Positions 35,201 to 46,464 of a stretch of 64,000 nucleotides of DNA are shown here, piece after piece. Within the stretch, counting starts at the first letter, position 1; every line of letters begins with the position of its first letter. Source of the stretch: Styela clava (taxonomy: Eukaryota > Chordata > Ascidiacea > Stolidobranchia > Styelidae); contig NC_135250.1 of NCBI RefSeq assembly GCF_964204865.1, forward strand, positions 62,001 through 126,000. Reading direction: 5' to 3'. The translations under genes and the position numbers were made by a program. Below the pieces are notes generated by a model. The model made no database searches and was not told where the DNA came from. It saw nothing but the letters and a program-made list of their open reading frames with translations.

Positions 35201-38200
35201 AATATTAATAGCTCATGTGGAAAATCCCTCCTGTGTGTTCGCCATAAAATGTATTGAGTTGCTAATCTTAGATTGTCGGATATAAGTGAGAAGGAATGGA
35301 GAATTTAATGAGCTCTAATTGAGATATAATGCAAGTCATAGTGGAAGGGCCTAAGAGTCTTCCTGCATCTTACTGGATTAGTTCAAGGTCAAACTACGAC
35401 AAAAAAAGTATTCCATGTTTGTGAGATAGGATCAAAAAAGCCAGACTTTTTGTAAAGCAGACACATGAAAAAAAAGTGTCACAAAGTGAAATTTAGCAAA
35501 TATGATAAGACTACCATATATCATTCTATATGAGAAGTAATCCATGTCATCACTGTCAAGGAAACTGTTGGATCAAATTTCACAAAATTTTGTCAAAACC
35601 TTGACTCCTAATGCATTGTAACACTGCTTAGAGCTTTCATGCATTATTGATGTCAAGAATTATGGAAAACCCCACGAATGTTTGCCAAAGTAGTCTATGT
35701 TAGACATTGTATTTGAATATTGTGTTCCTAGACTATTTCGTGTTTTTGTTAACAAAATTGTAGATAGCAGAAAGGAATAATTTGAGAATTTTCACTTTCA
35801 ACAAGGCCTATCATATTTGAATAATATTTACCCCAAAATGAAAATTCTAAATTAATGCTTATATGAGTTGTGGATTTTGATAAAAACTAATGTTCAGCAA
35901 TAGAAAAGTGTGCGAATGATTCAAAATGACTTGCTCATACTTTGGGTTTTTCAGATTTATCAAAAAATAGACTCATATTGAAATTTCCTGACATATGTCA
36001 CCAACAACAAATACAGACAGATAGATATATTCACCATGAGGGACGCCATATTTGTCATAGTTGACTAAAAAATAATCACCAATGGGATATTGTGACTAAA
36101 TAAAGTATAATTTTGTAAAGAAATTGCCAAACTGAGACCTAGTTCTGGCTGTAATTTATTTAAATTTCACAAAGTTTTGGTCATTTTATCTTCAAATAAA
36201 CTTATTCATTCTCCTTTAATTCATAATTGAATGTTCTTCTATCAGACATTATGTTGTTTACTGGTTTCATGACTGGGGATTTTGATGTGACATTCTGTGA
36301 CTGTTTTGAATTTGTTTTTTATTTATCATTCTGGTAGTTTCCGACATTTCCGTTTGGGTTGGTCTTGTTTGAATAATCTGTCTGTTGTTCCATTGAAAAC
36401 GTGTTTTGTCTCAGATTCCTGAATAATAAATATGATTCAGAACTGTTCTAAAAAGCTATGAATTCAAAATCTAGTCTAAATTCTTGTTTTTTCATGTCAA
36501 ATCTGTAAAATTCGGATTCATGTCCATGGAATATTGTAGTTTTCATTTACATTTTGAAAATTCAAATCTTTCTTAGAATTGTTGACTGAAATACCAAAGC
36601 AAAGATGATTGGTATTTCTAAATTATATTCACAAAATTTTTTTATGGTAAAACTACAGAATGCAAATTTGTCAACCGAAAATTATGACAAGCAAATATGT
36701 CTCGGTTTGTTGATAACTTCCTGCCAGCCAGAATCACAAACTTACAAATAACAATACCTTCATTTATTGAGAACTAGAACAATTTGCTTAAGAATTTAAT
36801 GTATTCCGATATGGAATTTATGAAAGTGTTCTCAAAGTGTCTGCTTTATTTATTTCATCTTTTCCAAACTATGATTAGTCTAGGAATGCAATAAATTTTA
36901 TTTCTTCTGGCAACAGGAATTTAGTTTTAGTTGATAAATCCCATATTCATGACCTGAGGGCGTACTTTATCAAATGGTTACGTATACTGACGCCAGTTGT
37001 TAATGGAAAGTTTCAGAAAAGTTTTCTACGCATCTGCAGCTAATTATACTCAATGAAAATTTCATAGGTTATGCAAAAGATTTGGAAAGTTTCTGAAATT
37101 TTCAGGAAATAATCTGTAATGCTATGCCAGGTTTAACTTTTTTTTTTCTCAAGTCAATTGTGAATGTAATAATATTACATTTAGAGATTATTAAGGAATA
37201 TATATTTAAAATGCGTAAATAATAGCAACTGCCAAATCGAGTAATCACCATGGCACATAAAAAAAAACTTTTTGATTGCGAAGGTTTTGTTATAATCTTT
37301 TTTTGAACCTCTGCATAAATTGTTCCGATTGGCATCTGGAAATTTTTTTTTTTAAACCTCTATCTGGGATTTTCATTTGATCATTCAAATTTTTTATATG
37401 TTTGTGGATTCGCTAATAATTCTGAGCTAATGGGAGAATAATTTCGAGTATCATGTTAAAAAATTCCAGAATTGTTCACATTGCTTTTGTTTTGTGAACT
37501 AGGTGAAAGGTGATGACAGAAAATAAACCTTTTCACAATTTAAAATTTGATTTGTAATTTTTGAAAATTTTTGGCCATTGAAAATATGAAATCTTGTAAG
37601 TTCCTCATAGTTTGATTCAAATAGGGTATGAACTTCATGCTATTGTTTCCCTCCTAGCTTATAAAACTTAATGCTATCAGTGAAGTATAGTTATTTTATC
37701 CAACTTTGATAATTGAATAACATAATATGGGGAAATCCAAAGTTTGACATGAATATATGTGATTATGTGTGAATTGGAATTTTCTGCCTCATAAGTAGCA
37801 TTGAATAAATCTATGCGGAACATTTGATATTCAAAACCGAAAATTAATTCAAACCCAAAGAATAAGTCTAGGATATCACACTAATCAGGACAAGCGTTGT
37901 AATATGATTCCCCATGACTGGCTGGGTGTAATGTTACGGGCATTTCCTACCGACTTCCCTTGTGTTGTGGGTTGTTCTGGCATTCAATGGAATTTATTTT
38001 CAATCAACACAGTGGGGAGCTAAAAGAAGAATGAATAGCAGGCTCCAAAGCTCAAGCTGAAATATGCTCCCTAACACACTGCATGCCCACTTATCACCCA
38101 ACACATATTTCATTCGAACATTCTCCTCATAGGCTGCTACATTAGCATGATTTAAGGGTTAAAATGAAGTTTGTATCACCTAACCAAATTATTGAAGTAT

Positions 38201-41200
38201 CACTTATATCCTGGATCATTACAAAATGTATTTCATTATATGCCCTTGAAGCCTGTTAGCCCCTTCTAAAAGCTAATATTCAAATTTGAATTTGTAGTTA
38301 AGTGGAATCATAAATCTTTCGTATCCCACTCAAGGCTTCTCATATTATTTCAGTAAACATACCTTATTCTAGCTAAGTCATTCCATAGGTTATACTGGGG
38401 GTTTCCACCAGGTGTGGGACACACCTTTATAAATGTCAATACACATGAGTGCTATACAAATGGTCTGAATGTCATTTATTGAATCAACACAACAGTAACT
38501 AGGTGTTGGCTCCCCTATGATTTGGAAATGAAATCGGGTTTTCTCACAGAATCTTGAGCCTGAATTAATTTGTTTCGCTTTCACCATGAAATGGCAAATG
38601 CTGTAAAACTGGGAGGCTTATGTCTTAGGATTCCAACTAACAAAAATTATACTGATCAAGTTTGGAGGGGAATCGACGTTATTTATTGAAACTATCAAGT
38701 GACTACAAAAGCAGAACTACTGACACCTGGTGGCAACTGAAACCTCTATTGTTATTCTTCGGAATGAATAACAAACTCAAAATAAAACATGTTATTTTCT
38801 GTCCTTTGACAACTTCATGTCAAAACAATTCTTGGTGAATCCCACAACGAGAAAATTCAAAACTCATGAATGAATGGATTGAGGGGTGTGCATGGGTTCA
38901 ATTCAAAACAGTGCTCTAGGAATTTACTTGAAATATAAGCACTTTTCAGAGGAATAATTGAAGTTTTAATTATTAGTTTTTTCTGCAAGTCCTATTGACA
39001 TAACTGAACACAGTTTATGCTTCCATACCATACAAGCAACACATACCCAAGCTCCACACCCATCACCACTGTTTTGTTTTCAAAATATATATTTCCCCTT
39101 TCTGAAGATGACGGTTTTAATATACTTTCGTCCAACTTCTGCTTTTCTATGTTTGATGCAATTTGTTGAGGAATATTTGCGAGGACACGACCCAGGGAAG
39201 GTTGAGATTATATTTGCATTTCATACCAAAGTGTTCGCATCACTATATCAACCATTCATATACAATTGTTCTTCCTTATTTCAGGACGGTATCTGAAGTC
39301 AAACAGTATAAACTGTGTACATGTATTCGTTATTTCAACCATTCGAACTCCACTAGAAAAATATAACTGACATTCCCTCCACATACCTTGTATGCCAGGT
39401 CGGCATCTAAAAAATCTAGTTTAGGCCGTTACTGGCATTTTACCCTCTTGAGCAAAGCATTTTTTATGCCAATGGTTTTTTTCAAAAACTTCAGTTATCT
39501 TGAAGTCCCTTTATCTGTTTTCCCCCCTCCTTTTAATCAACCGCTTCAAGTCAACTGCACTTTCTATCATGTAATATACCACTATATTTCCATATAGTTT
39601 CAGTATCTTTTCACACTTCAGTAAATCCTGAAACTTTGCCCATAGATGAGCTTCCTCTGCCTCAGAATGCGCATGACCGTGGTTCAAAAAAATTATTTTG
39701 AAATCCAACAACTCCATATTTTATTTCAGGTTTAACTCCGCTTCATCTAGCTACAATAAACAATCAAGTGGAGGTTGTGAACTTCCTGGTTCGCCAACCC
39801 ATTATCAACTTGAACATTGGTGATTCAACGTACGGACGGACAGCCCTACATCACGCGCTTGAACGCAGACATTCAGAGTGTTTCTACATTTTGTTGAAAA
39901 TGTCAGCGAATGTGAATGCAACAACTTATGATGGGTAAGTTTATCTAGGATTCTGTTAAAGAGTTAATGCCTACTATATGGTACCTTGGGCTGAATTTTC
40001 CTCATTCACCCAGATTTGCAACTTTCGTATTCAAGTTAAGACTATCAGTTGTCGGATAGTGTCTAACATATCAGAGGTTCCTTGTTTGAAGCAAAGGCTT
40101 CAATGAATCTAATATCAGAATTAGAGATGTACCGATGTATCGGTATCGGTAGTGTATCGGTATCGGCTAAATGAAGAACGATATTTCCGATATGTTTACC
40201 TTTTTAATATTATCCAGAATGTCTTAAAAAATAAGTTAGAAGACTGATGTTTAAATTATTTTTTGCTTGGGGGGGGAATCGTGAACTATGAGCCACACAC
40301 GTCCCCACCCCCGCAAGTAGAAACGAGAATGGGATTCTGACCTGTTCTTAGTTATTTATCAGCCAAACGCTCAACTAATTTGGCTATTTTTAGTGCCAAA
40401 TTTTTATATTGACGTTTTTAATATTACATAGTATTTATGAACAAATATATCAATCGAATATTAGTGGATTTTCTAATGTGTAAAATACAAAACATGTCGT
40501 CATATTGGAACAAAATCTTGCGCACGTAACTCAATGTATCAATTTGATAGGATAAGTAGGCTAAACATTCATTCATTTATTTTACCACCCTGGTAGCAAA
40601 ACCTTATGAGCGGGGATAGCCATACCCATCGACTATTTCGAATACATTCTGAAAATATTTTCGATACTGAAATTCCGAATACATTGTAAAATCTCCCTCA
40701 TAAATATAATTCACTTTCCTAAAATCCAGGGACATATAAATTAGGCTTTGATAATGTTATCATTGTAAAGCAGTCATAAGGCATCAGTGATATAAATGAA
40801 ATTGCTCTAAAAAGGTAGACTTAATAGGCATTACGGTATTTATAACTATAAATTGTGGTGGTAATTGACAAGCACAAAAATAAGAGCAACTACGCTCCCA
40901 GTTTTAAATCATAGTGTAAAAAAGTCTGTAGTCTTTATTAACAGCATACGCATTTTCTGGCACGGGTATGAATTCTGACTGTGTTCTGACTAGTGTCATT
41001 TAGTCCATCGATATTAAGCTAAATTCCGACTCAATTATCTCTCTACACAGGTATTAAATATTGTGATTCCAATAATTTTAATTTTGTTTAACTATACAAT
41101 TTCCTAGTAATTTTAATGCCGTGGTCGACCAGACTATCTCGAAATATACGATAATATTTGCGATATATTATTAATTAATTTCCTGCCCATCCCTGCCTAT

Positions 41201-42069
41201 GAGTTTTCTAATTGAACACCGAGATTACTAGCGTCAGTACACAATGCCTTTAAATTAATTAACACATCTGAATCCAAACCATCAATTTTTCATGATGTAT
41301 TATATCCTTTTGATATCTGAAATAATGTGTAGTATGAATAATGCTCAAAGATAGTGTTTTGAGCCGTCTGCCCAGCATATGTGAGGCAATATTTACATAG
41401 TATCGGAATATCGGCCATTTTGTAATATTGGCGTATCGGCATCGGCGTTTTTAGTTGGTATCGGATCGGTATCGGTGACAAAAGTGGTATCGGTACATCT
41501 TTAAAATCAGAATTAGCTTGTTAATATTGGGGTTGGCACCAGCCTGGAAGCTTACAGTATATTAGCAGCTGCTGACTAGATCCTGTTCACATTGAGAGAA
41601 TGAAATAGATTGTGAAAATGAAATATCTCAACCTAAAGTCAATTTATTTGAGTCAAATTGACCCGAATTCATGTCCATAAAATGTATTCTAGTGTTTGTG
41701 AGTCGATTCATTTGACTGAAACAAATGAATTATTTTATAAAATATCCTGATGGGGTGTCTTGGGGTCAGGTAAATTTCATCACCTTCTGTGTGAGGTGGC
41801 CATTTTATTCCAGGTATTCAAAATTCACATTTCTCCTTGCTAAAATTGGTTATTTTTATATTCTCGACAGTTGCTCTCCACTCCACCTAGCGGTAGGATA
41901 CGAACTTGAACAAGAGACCAGATATCTGATGACGCGTGGTGCCAGCGTAACTATAGAAACAGCTGATGAAACAAGACCATGGGATCTCGCTCGTACACAA
42001 AAAATTAAAGATGCGTTGAACTGTTCCATGATGATGCAGCTGAGAAACTTGCCAGTAAAACAACGATAA
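26295..42069 (+). CDS. IkB-family NF-kB inhibitor (ankyrin repeats), seven coding exons
   Basis: Exons 26295-26520, 27939-28038, 33535-33640, 33848-33941, 34298-34438, 39730-39934 and 41871-42069 join in phase (1, 2, 0, 1, 1, 2) into 356 residues. Residues 33-38 are DSGLGS, the doubly phosphorylated destruction box that IKK marks and the beta-TrCP ubiquitin ligase reads in IkB proteins; acidic residues precede it. Ankyrin repeats follow, most with the TPLHLA-type helix: ALHTAILEK (110), TSLHLAVYA (145), NTPLHTACEHG (177), LTPLHLATINN (224), RTALHHALERR (about 259) and CSPLHLAVGY (about 292). The third carries an insertion of about 15 residues (GTESIGLQESNLPQN) in its loop, as seen in IkBs. 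No acidic PEST tail follows, unlike IkB-alpha. The protein would hold Rel dimers in the cytoplasm until degraded. Whether it is the alpha, beta or epsilon counterpart cannot be decided. Introns are large and two contain hAT-family elements. Confidence 0.93.
26521..27938. other. IkB intron 1
   Basis: 1.4-kb intron with donor A|GTAGGT and acceptor TTACAG. It has a tandem 18-bp repeat (GGATGTATTATGTTGC twice near 26759). No gene is visible inside. Confidence 0.6.
30605..31812 (-). mobile_element. hAT-family element carrying a BED-finger transposase fragment
   Basis: The 14-bp terminal inverted repeats are CAGGGGTGTGCAAC, with GCGGGCC boxes inside both ends. The flanking 8-bp duplication is GCTTAGAT (30597-30604) versus ACTTAGAT (31813-31820), one mismatch. 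It is 1208 bp long, far shorter than an autonomous hAT, and keeps only the N-terminal part of a transposase gene on the minus strand. It lies inside an IkB intron, antisense to that gene. Confidence 0.85.
30724..31328 (-). pseudogene. Truncated ZBED/SCAND3-type hAT transposase
   Basis: Two overlapping minus-strand frames (31328-31035 and 31038-30724) together encode the start of a hAT transposase-like protein. The first has MSAAKKQKIDEEGRVF, then a BED-type finger with CLVCQ and HYITEH as likely zinc ligands. The second contains KLCECMAEKGKPFSDGEF and FSLALDESTDISD, which carries the first catalytic Asp region of the RNase H fold. A frameshift separates them near 31036, and everything after DTSLRSTHYF, including the C-terminal dimerisation region, is missing. 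The gene is dead, but the family assignment is clear from the ALDESTD motif. Confidence 0.8.
32400..32690. repeat. Direct repeat pair with a minus-strand frame
   Basis: The segments 32440-32560 and 32600-32690 repeat phrases such as AAATTCCTTAGGATTCCC and GTGACT(C/T)GGGT. On the minus strand an 88-codon frame (32659-32393) spells the repeat in protein as GNPKEFVQQMDK and GNPKEFLQEMDN, with NQVTFQTG and TQVTFHTE. This may be a remnant of a repetitive coding gene or simply a duplicated intron segment. I do not recognise the family. Confidence 0.4.
34439..39729. other. IkB intron 5
   Basis: 5.3-kb intron between exons 5 and 6. It is AT-rich, and I see no element with clear ends and no gene. Confidence 0.55.
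39935..41870. other. IkB intron 6, mostly a hAT-like element
   Basis: Donor GG|GTAAGT at 39935 and acceptor CTCGACAG at 41870. Most of its length is the element at 40122-41505. Confidence 0.6.
40122..41505. mobile_element. hAT-like element with GTATCGG repeats, about 1.38 kb
   Basis: The left end TAGAGATGTACCGAT is mirrored at the right by ATCGGTACATCTTTA. Both sides carry stacked subterminal GTATCGG/TATCGGTATCGG repeats (40136-40170 and 41430-41497). The sequence ATCAGAAT occurs at 40114-40121 and 41506-41513, giving an 8-bp duplication, although the right terminus differs from the left by one or two bases. No transposase frame remains. Confidence 0.7.
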
Positions 42070-43880
42070 ATGTCTGTACAGAGTAGACTGAATGCCGAGC
42101 CAGTGGCTGCAATGTTGGCTTTAGCCTTGCAATATTGCGTATGACCAATAAGACCGATAGACGTGAGAAACGCTCCCTTCCCTGTACAATAACACAATGA
42201 AATGTAAAAATTTAATCAAATAATTGGTCCGGCACCAAGCGTCATTTCATTCCCTGCTATATTGCAGTGTCTTCATTGGTTTAAAATTCAATGCCAGCGG
42301 GATGCAGGCACTGCAGGGGTTGTGACATTGCAATAAGTTCAACTGACTAATACCATACCCAACCTGGGGTCACTAATTGTTGTATTTATCGTTTTTTTAT
42401 TATTATTTTTATGGTGCACCCTATGTATATTATAACGTTATTGATTCTGCTATTTCACAGAGTATTCCACAATCAGATCCATTTGTTTTTTACTGATATT
42501 TGGCTGGAATTTGTTTCAATCTATTATGGAGACTGGTTTTGGCTTCTGTTTCATTCTGCTATGTGTAGGTCAAGGCTGGCTGATTTTTTAATTTGAATTG
42601 AACCATTGAGCCATATCTGCCGTAAGAACCGCTTGTTTGTGATATTTGGATGAAACATAAATGATTGAAATTTGGAATATTAAACGAGATTTGATTGAAG
42701 TCAAAAGCATTTAAATTTGAATCACGAATAATTGCTGTTTGCCAGCTCAAGTTTCTGTGTCATTCATAGTTTCTACATGTATAAATTATACATCTCGCAT
42801 GTCTGATTGCATCTGCTAATTAGTAGTTGATAACCCAAAAGGTTCGTGATTTTTTACCCTTAGGACATGAGATTCTAATGATTGAGAATTAACCCGTTTG
42901 TAACTCTCTGACAGACTTGTAAAAGTGAGAATACTATGTTCATATCAAGTATGGGCCACATAATTCTTCCTGTACCACAGATAAAGTATCTTTCACCCTA
43001 AACAATACTCTGATCAAGCAGCCACATAATCCTGGGGAGCTACTGGGTCTTGGCTTCCTAAGCAATCTCTCCATCCGGGAGATCAGCAATCCAACATATT
43101 AACATTTATCTTCTGCTTTCTTCTTGTTTTCTTTCCAAACTGCTGTAAATAAATAAAGTGATAAAGTCTATCAATCTGATTATGTGAAGTAAAATATGTT
43201 GGGAGTGGTGGGGGGATTCAAAGGGTTCGCACGGGTAATCAACGAATCCGTTTTTAATTTGTACTCTACTTTTGAATACCATCACCGAATGTGATTTACG
43301 AGTACAATGGAGATCAGCAATGTTGGATAGGTGGAGCCGCAAAGCAGGGGCGGACACTTTCCATAATTTTGGTGGAGCGAACTTGGATCGCCTACCGCAA
43401 AACACCGCGCCGTGTATCGTCACGTAACAATAACCTGTCGATGTCATTCTCTAAGTATTAGAATGTCATTTTGCTACTCATATATCGAGTACCCAGGCTG
43501 CTTTGATTGTACACGGAACTTGCGCGTCACTGAACCAATTTCTTGAATTCTGCATGAATTAGCCCACGGCTCTTGCTAACAAACAGAAACGACAAATTTG
43601 AGGAGTCCTATTGGGTTATTGTTTCAATTTCTAGTTCTGCATAAAGCGCACTAGCGCCGTTTTGTAAAATTGATAATGCAAAACAAGGTAACAAGCTATC
43701 GTGCGAATTTTTTCCTAAATTTTACCAAGGAATTATCATTTGACTAGTAGAATTGCCATTATTGTCGATTTATTAAGTCATCATTTGAACTCGAAATAAC
43801 ATTCAGGATTCACGCAATGACTTTGTAGGGTTTTTATCTATAATTAAATACGAAAGTCGGAAATTCCCATTGCCGACTGT
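42070..43880. other. Region downstream of the IkB gene
   Basis: Presumed 3' untranslated region and flank. Overlapping AATAAA signals occur at 43148-43157, about 1.1 kb after the stop. Open frames on either strand show no domain. Near 43345 a CAGGGGCGGAC motif resembles a hAT terminus but has no partner that I can find. Confidence 0.45.
43148..43157 (+). terminator. Candidate poly(A) signals of the IkB gene
   Basis: Two overlapping AATAAA hexamers. The distance from the stop codon (1.08 kb) is plausible for a 3' UTR but is not proof. Confidence 0.3.
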
Positions 43881-44150
43881 GACAGTCACCGCGATTACGC
43901 GCTCGTTAAAAGGACCGCCTTTTTAAGGTATAATGATTTTTCTGTCGCGTAAAATATTCAATCCATGACAGCCACGAGATTCTAAAATGTTCTTATATAT
44001 TAATTTAATTGTGTGCAACGTAACTCGCGGTTGCGACTTCTTATGTCAAAATAAAAATACTACTAAACTAAAATACCACGGCGATCTGTGGACATAAAAA
44101 TATGAGATAAGCTGCCTGATGTATTTAATTTTGATACGTATTTTTGCAAT
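43880..44150 (+). repeat. Diverged direct repeat, copy 1
   Basis: Matches 44300-44530 along its length: CAGTC(A/G)CCGCGATTACG, then TTTATTAATTTAATTGT-like, then ACCACGGC(G/A)ATC(T/C)G(T/C)GGACA. It probably belongs to an old transposon. No coding sequence is conserved. Confidence 0.6.
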
Positions 44151-44299
44151 CTTCCGAACTTGTTATCGCCGTTACAAAAATCTCGATATCTGATATAAAA
44201 TCCAGTATATATAGTACAATTTTACTTCATACAATGAAAATAATTATAAAGTATACTAGTAAATCAGAAATAAAAATTCACCGCCTCGAAATCCACGCC

Positions 44300-44530
44300 G
44301 AACAGTCGCCGCGATTACGCCACTTGTTAGAAGAGCCGACTTTTTCAACGAAAAATGGTTTTTCACTTGTGCAAAGTAATCAATCAAAGACCGATACGAG
44401 CATATTCAAAATGTCTTGATTTATTAATTTAATTGTCTTCAACTCTCAAAACACCACGGCAATCCGCGGACAAAAAATATGTGGTAAACTGCCCGTTTAT
44501 ATATTGTTTTGATCCGTATTATGCTATTTT
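44300..44530 (+). repeat. Diverged direct repeat, copy 2
   Basis: Second copy, about 420 bp downstream, with numerous substitutions and small indels relative to 43880-44150. Confidence 0.6.
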
Positions 44531-44839
44531 GAGAATTCGATAAATTTGAGATGTACTTGTAACACTGACTCCGATTAATCGCAATGTTGCCACTCCGATT
44601 ATTTTAAAAAAAAACTTTCAAAAAATCCGTAAATTTTTTGTCAATTCTCACGGAGAAATAATTTATTTCAGTATTATATATCAGTAAAAATTGATCAAAT
44701 ATACCTAAATCATCTTATATATCATCACAAACTGGGAAAAAGTCGGCCTTCTCAGTCTTGATTAATGTTAACACGAAAACAAATTAACACAAATGTTTCG
44801 ACCTCCGATCTCTTTACTGAAGACGAGGTCGATTTATTA

Positions 44840-44890
44840 CGCAATTTCTCTTCCGCCGTCATATTGTGACGTCTTTCGCGACATCTTGGC
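44840..44890 (-). repeat. hAT-related segment shared with 7.4 kb
   Basis: The reverse complement reads ACAATATGACGGCGGAAGAG followed by AAATTGCGTAAT, nearly the same as 7420-7455 inside the element at 7173-8942. This links the debris here to that family. Confidence 0.55.
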
Positions 44891-45299
44891 GCCGAGTAAT
44901 CACACTTTTTGCTCATCGTGAATGCGCTCCATCAAATCTCGCAAGATTCAAAAACCTAAAAATCGGCACTCGTGCTTTTTCTGTTTTGCATGCTTTTCCT
45001 GATTAATATGACCATCCAAATAAAACGTTATGCATATTTCTTTGTTCAAACCAAAAAACAGTCAAGAAAGTATAATACTCCAGTAAAATATGGCAGGTGG
45101 TCACGAGGAGCGCAAAAAAGCATGGGCCGCTGAGATCTTTTCCAGTATCTTGAGCAGACAAAGTAGGATTTTGAGCCTGGTGCCAAATTACCGACGACTT
45201 CGTCATTGTAATGTAAATTCATTCCGTTTGAAGCATCAATCAACTGCAGAGGGATTAATATAATAAACCCAATGAAAAAGCTTGATTCAAATTGTGATT

Positions 45300-45930
45300 C
45301 TAATTTACAGTCAGATTTAAAAAAGAATCACTGTCACAATTTTGGATATCTCTTGATAACGAATACCAATCGCTAAGTAATCGAGCAATCAAACTGTTGT
45401 CCGTATTTTCAACGAGTTACTTATATTTTTATTACTCATATATAAAAATATTTTCATCACTAGCTTTAGTTAAAGCGAAGCAAGGAAATTGGCTGCACGC
45501 CGCTGCAGGGCTACGCGTTGCAGAAACTTCCTTGAGGCATTGTTTGCAATCCTATATTGGCAACTGAACAGCAGCAAAATTTTCACTAGAGTTAATTGCG
45601 TTTGTACATGATTTGACATGTACGTGTTTTTTATGTGAGATGTTTTATGTGTGCCTTTCTTACGCATAATGGGTGCCCAGCACTGCATTTCATTACGCAA
45701 ATATTTTTGGCCGTCACATTATTTGATAGTTTTTCTTCGTGTGAGCTGTTTTTAAGTGTGCCTTTTTTGTCTAGACTCTAGATGCATATTGAGTGCCCGA
45801 CATTGTATTGTATTACGCAAATATATGTTATTCTTTTATGTTCCGGTCATTTCAAATTTTTGCCGGTCCGCGAGTACATTTAATTTAATTTTACAGGTCT
45901 GCCAGGGTAGAAAGGTTGGGAACCACTACT
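45300..45930 (+). pseudogene. hAT transposase C-terminal remnant and right terminus
   Basis: From 45310 a plus-strand frame reads KKESLSQFWISLDNEYQSL, then SNRAIKLLSVFSTSYL, and further on ALVKAKQGNWLHAAAGLRVA. This is the C-terminal dimerisation region of ZBED/SCAND3-type hAT transposases. The frame then decays. At 45911-45931 the sequence GGTTGGGAACCACTACTG is the complement of a hAT terminus. It abuts tRNA-Gly sequence directly, so this element appears to have inserted into the leftmost tRNA copy. I could not find the matching left terminus, so the element is probably truncated. Confidence 0.65.
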
Positions 45931-45975
45931 GTAAAGGTTAGCATTGTTGCCTTTCAAGCAATAGTTCCGGGTTCA
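45931..45975 (+). pseudogene. tRNA-Gly fragment, hAT-truncated
   Basis: Covers about positions 12-55 of the tRNA, with the anticodon loop changed (CTTTCAA). Its 5' part is replaced by the hAT terminus, and its 3' part is interrupted by a hAT internal fragment. Confidence 0.75.
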
Positions 45976-46071
45976 AGATTTAAAAAAGAATCACTGTCAC
46001 AATTTTGGATATATCTTGATAACGAATACCAATCGCTAAGTAATCGAGCAACCAAACTGTTGTCCGTATTT
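45976..46071 (+). mobile_element. hAT internal fragment inserted in a tRNA copy
   Basis: About 95 bp almost identical to 45310-45405 (KKESLSQFWI to LLSVFS), sitting between the 5' and 3' parts of a tRNA-Gly copy. It has no terminal repeats, so it arrived by recombination or template switching rather than transposition. Confidence 0.7.
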
Positions 46072-46084
46072 TCGGTTCGACGCA
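46072..46084 (+). pseudogene. tRNA-Gly 3' fragment
   Basis: Only the last 13 nt (CGGTTCGACGCA-like) survive after the hAT fragment. A normal spacer follows. Confidence 0.6.
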
Positions 46085-46225
46085 TGTCTCTTAACCTAGT
46101 TTACCTAAATTCTTGTTCAGCTCGTCTATTTGCAGTAACTTTTCAAACTTACAGTTTAATTATTAAATACAAGTTATAACAGCGGGATGAGAATGACATG
46201 AATGGTCCGCGTCGATGGTGTAACC

Positions 46226-46280
46226 GCGTCGATGGTGTAACGGTTAGCATTGTTGCCTTCCAAGCAATAGTTCCGGGTTC
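46226..46280 (+). pseudogene. tRNA-Gly copy truncated at the T loop
   Basis: Positions 1-55 match the consensus, then the sequence jumps into the middle of the next spacer (GTTCGTTTAGC), deleting the T-arm 3' strand and acceptor 3' strand. A 17-nt duplicate of its own 5' end (46209-46225) precedes it. Confidence 0.8.
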
Positions 46281-46381
46281 AGTTCGTTTAGCTTGCCTTA
46301 TTGCAGTAACTTTTCAAACTTACAGTTTAATTATTGAATACAAGTTATTTAACTGTGGGATGAGAATGACATGAGTCGTCC

Positions 46382-46453
46382 GCGTCGATGGTGTAACGGA
46401 TAGCATTGTTGCCTTCCAAGCAATAGTTCCGGGTACGACTCCCGGTCGACGCA
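46382..46453 (+). tRNA. tRNA-Gly(UCC), degenerate full-length copy
   Basis: 72 nt with T19 to A and T54 to A. The second change hits the invariant TTC of the T loop and the B box, so transcription is doubtful. The spacer just after it carries the hAT insertion at 46465. Confidence 0.6.
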
Positions 46454-46464
46454 TGTCTCTTACC

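Noticed and set aside
41856-42197. 113-codon minus-strand frame over the last IkB exon
   Set aside because: Shadow of the real coding exon on the other strand.
43106-43447. 113-codon minus-strand frame downstream of the IkB gene
   Set aside because: Composition is unremarkable, no known motif is present, and it lies in likely 3' UTR or flank.
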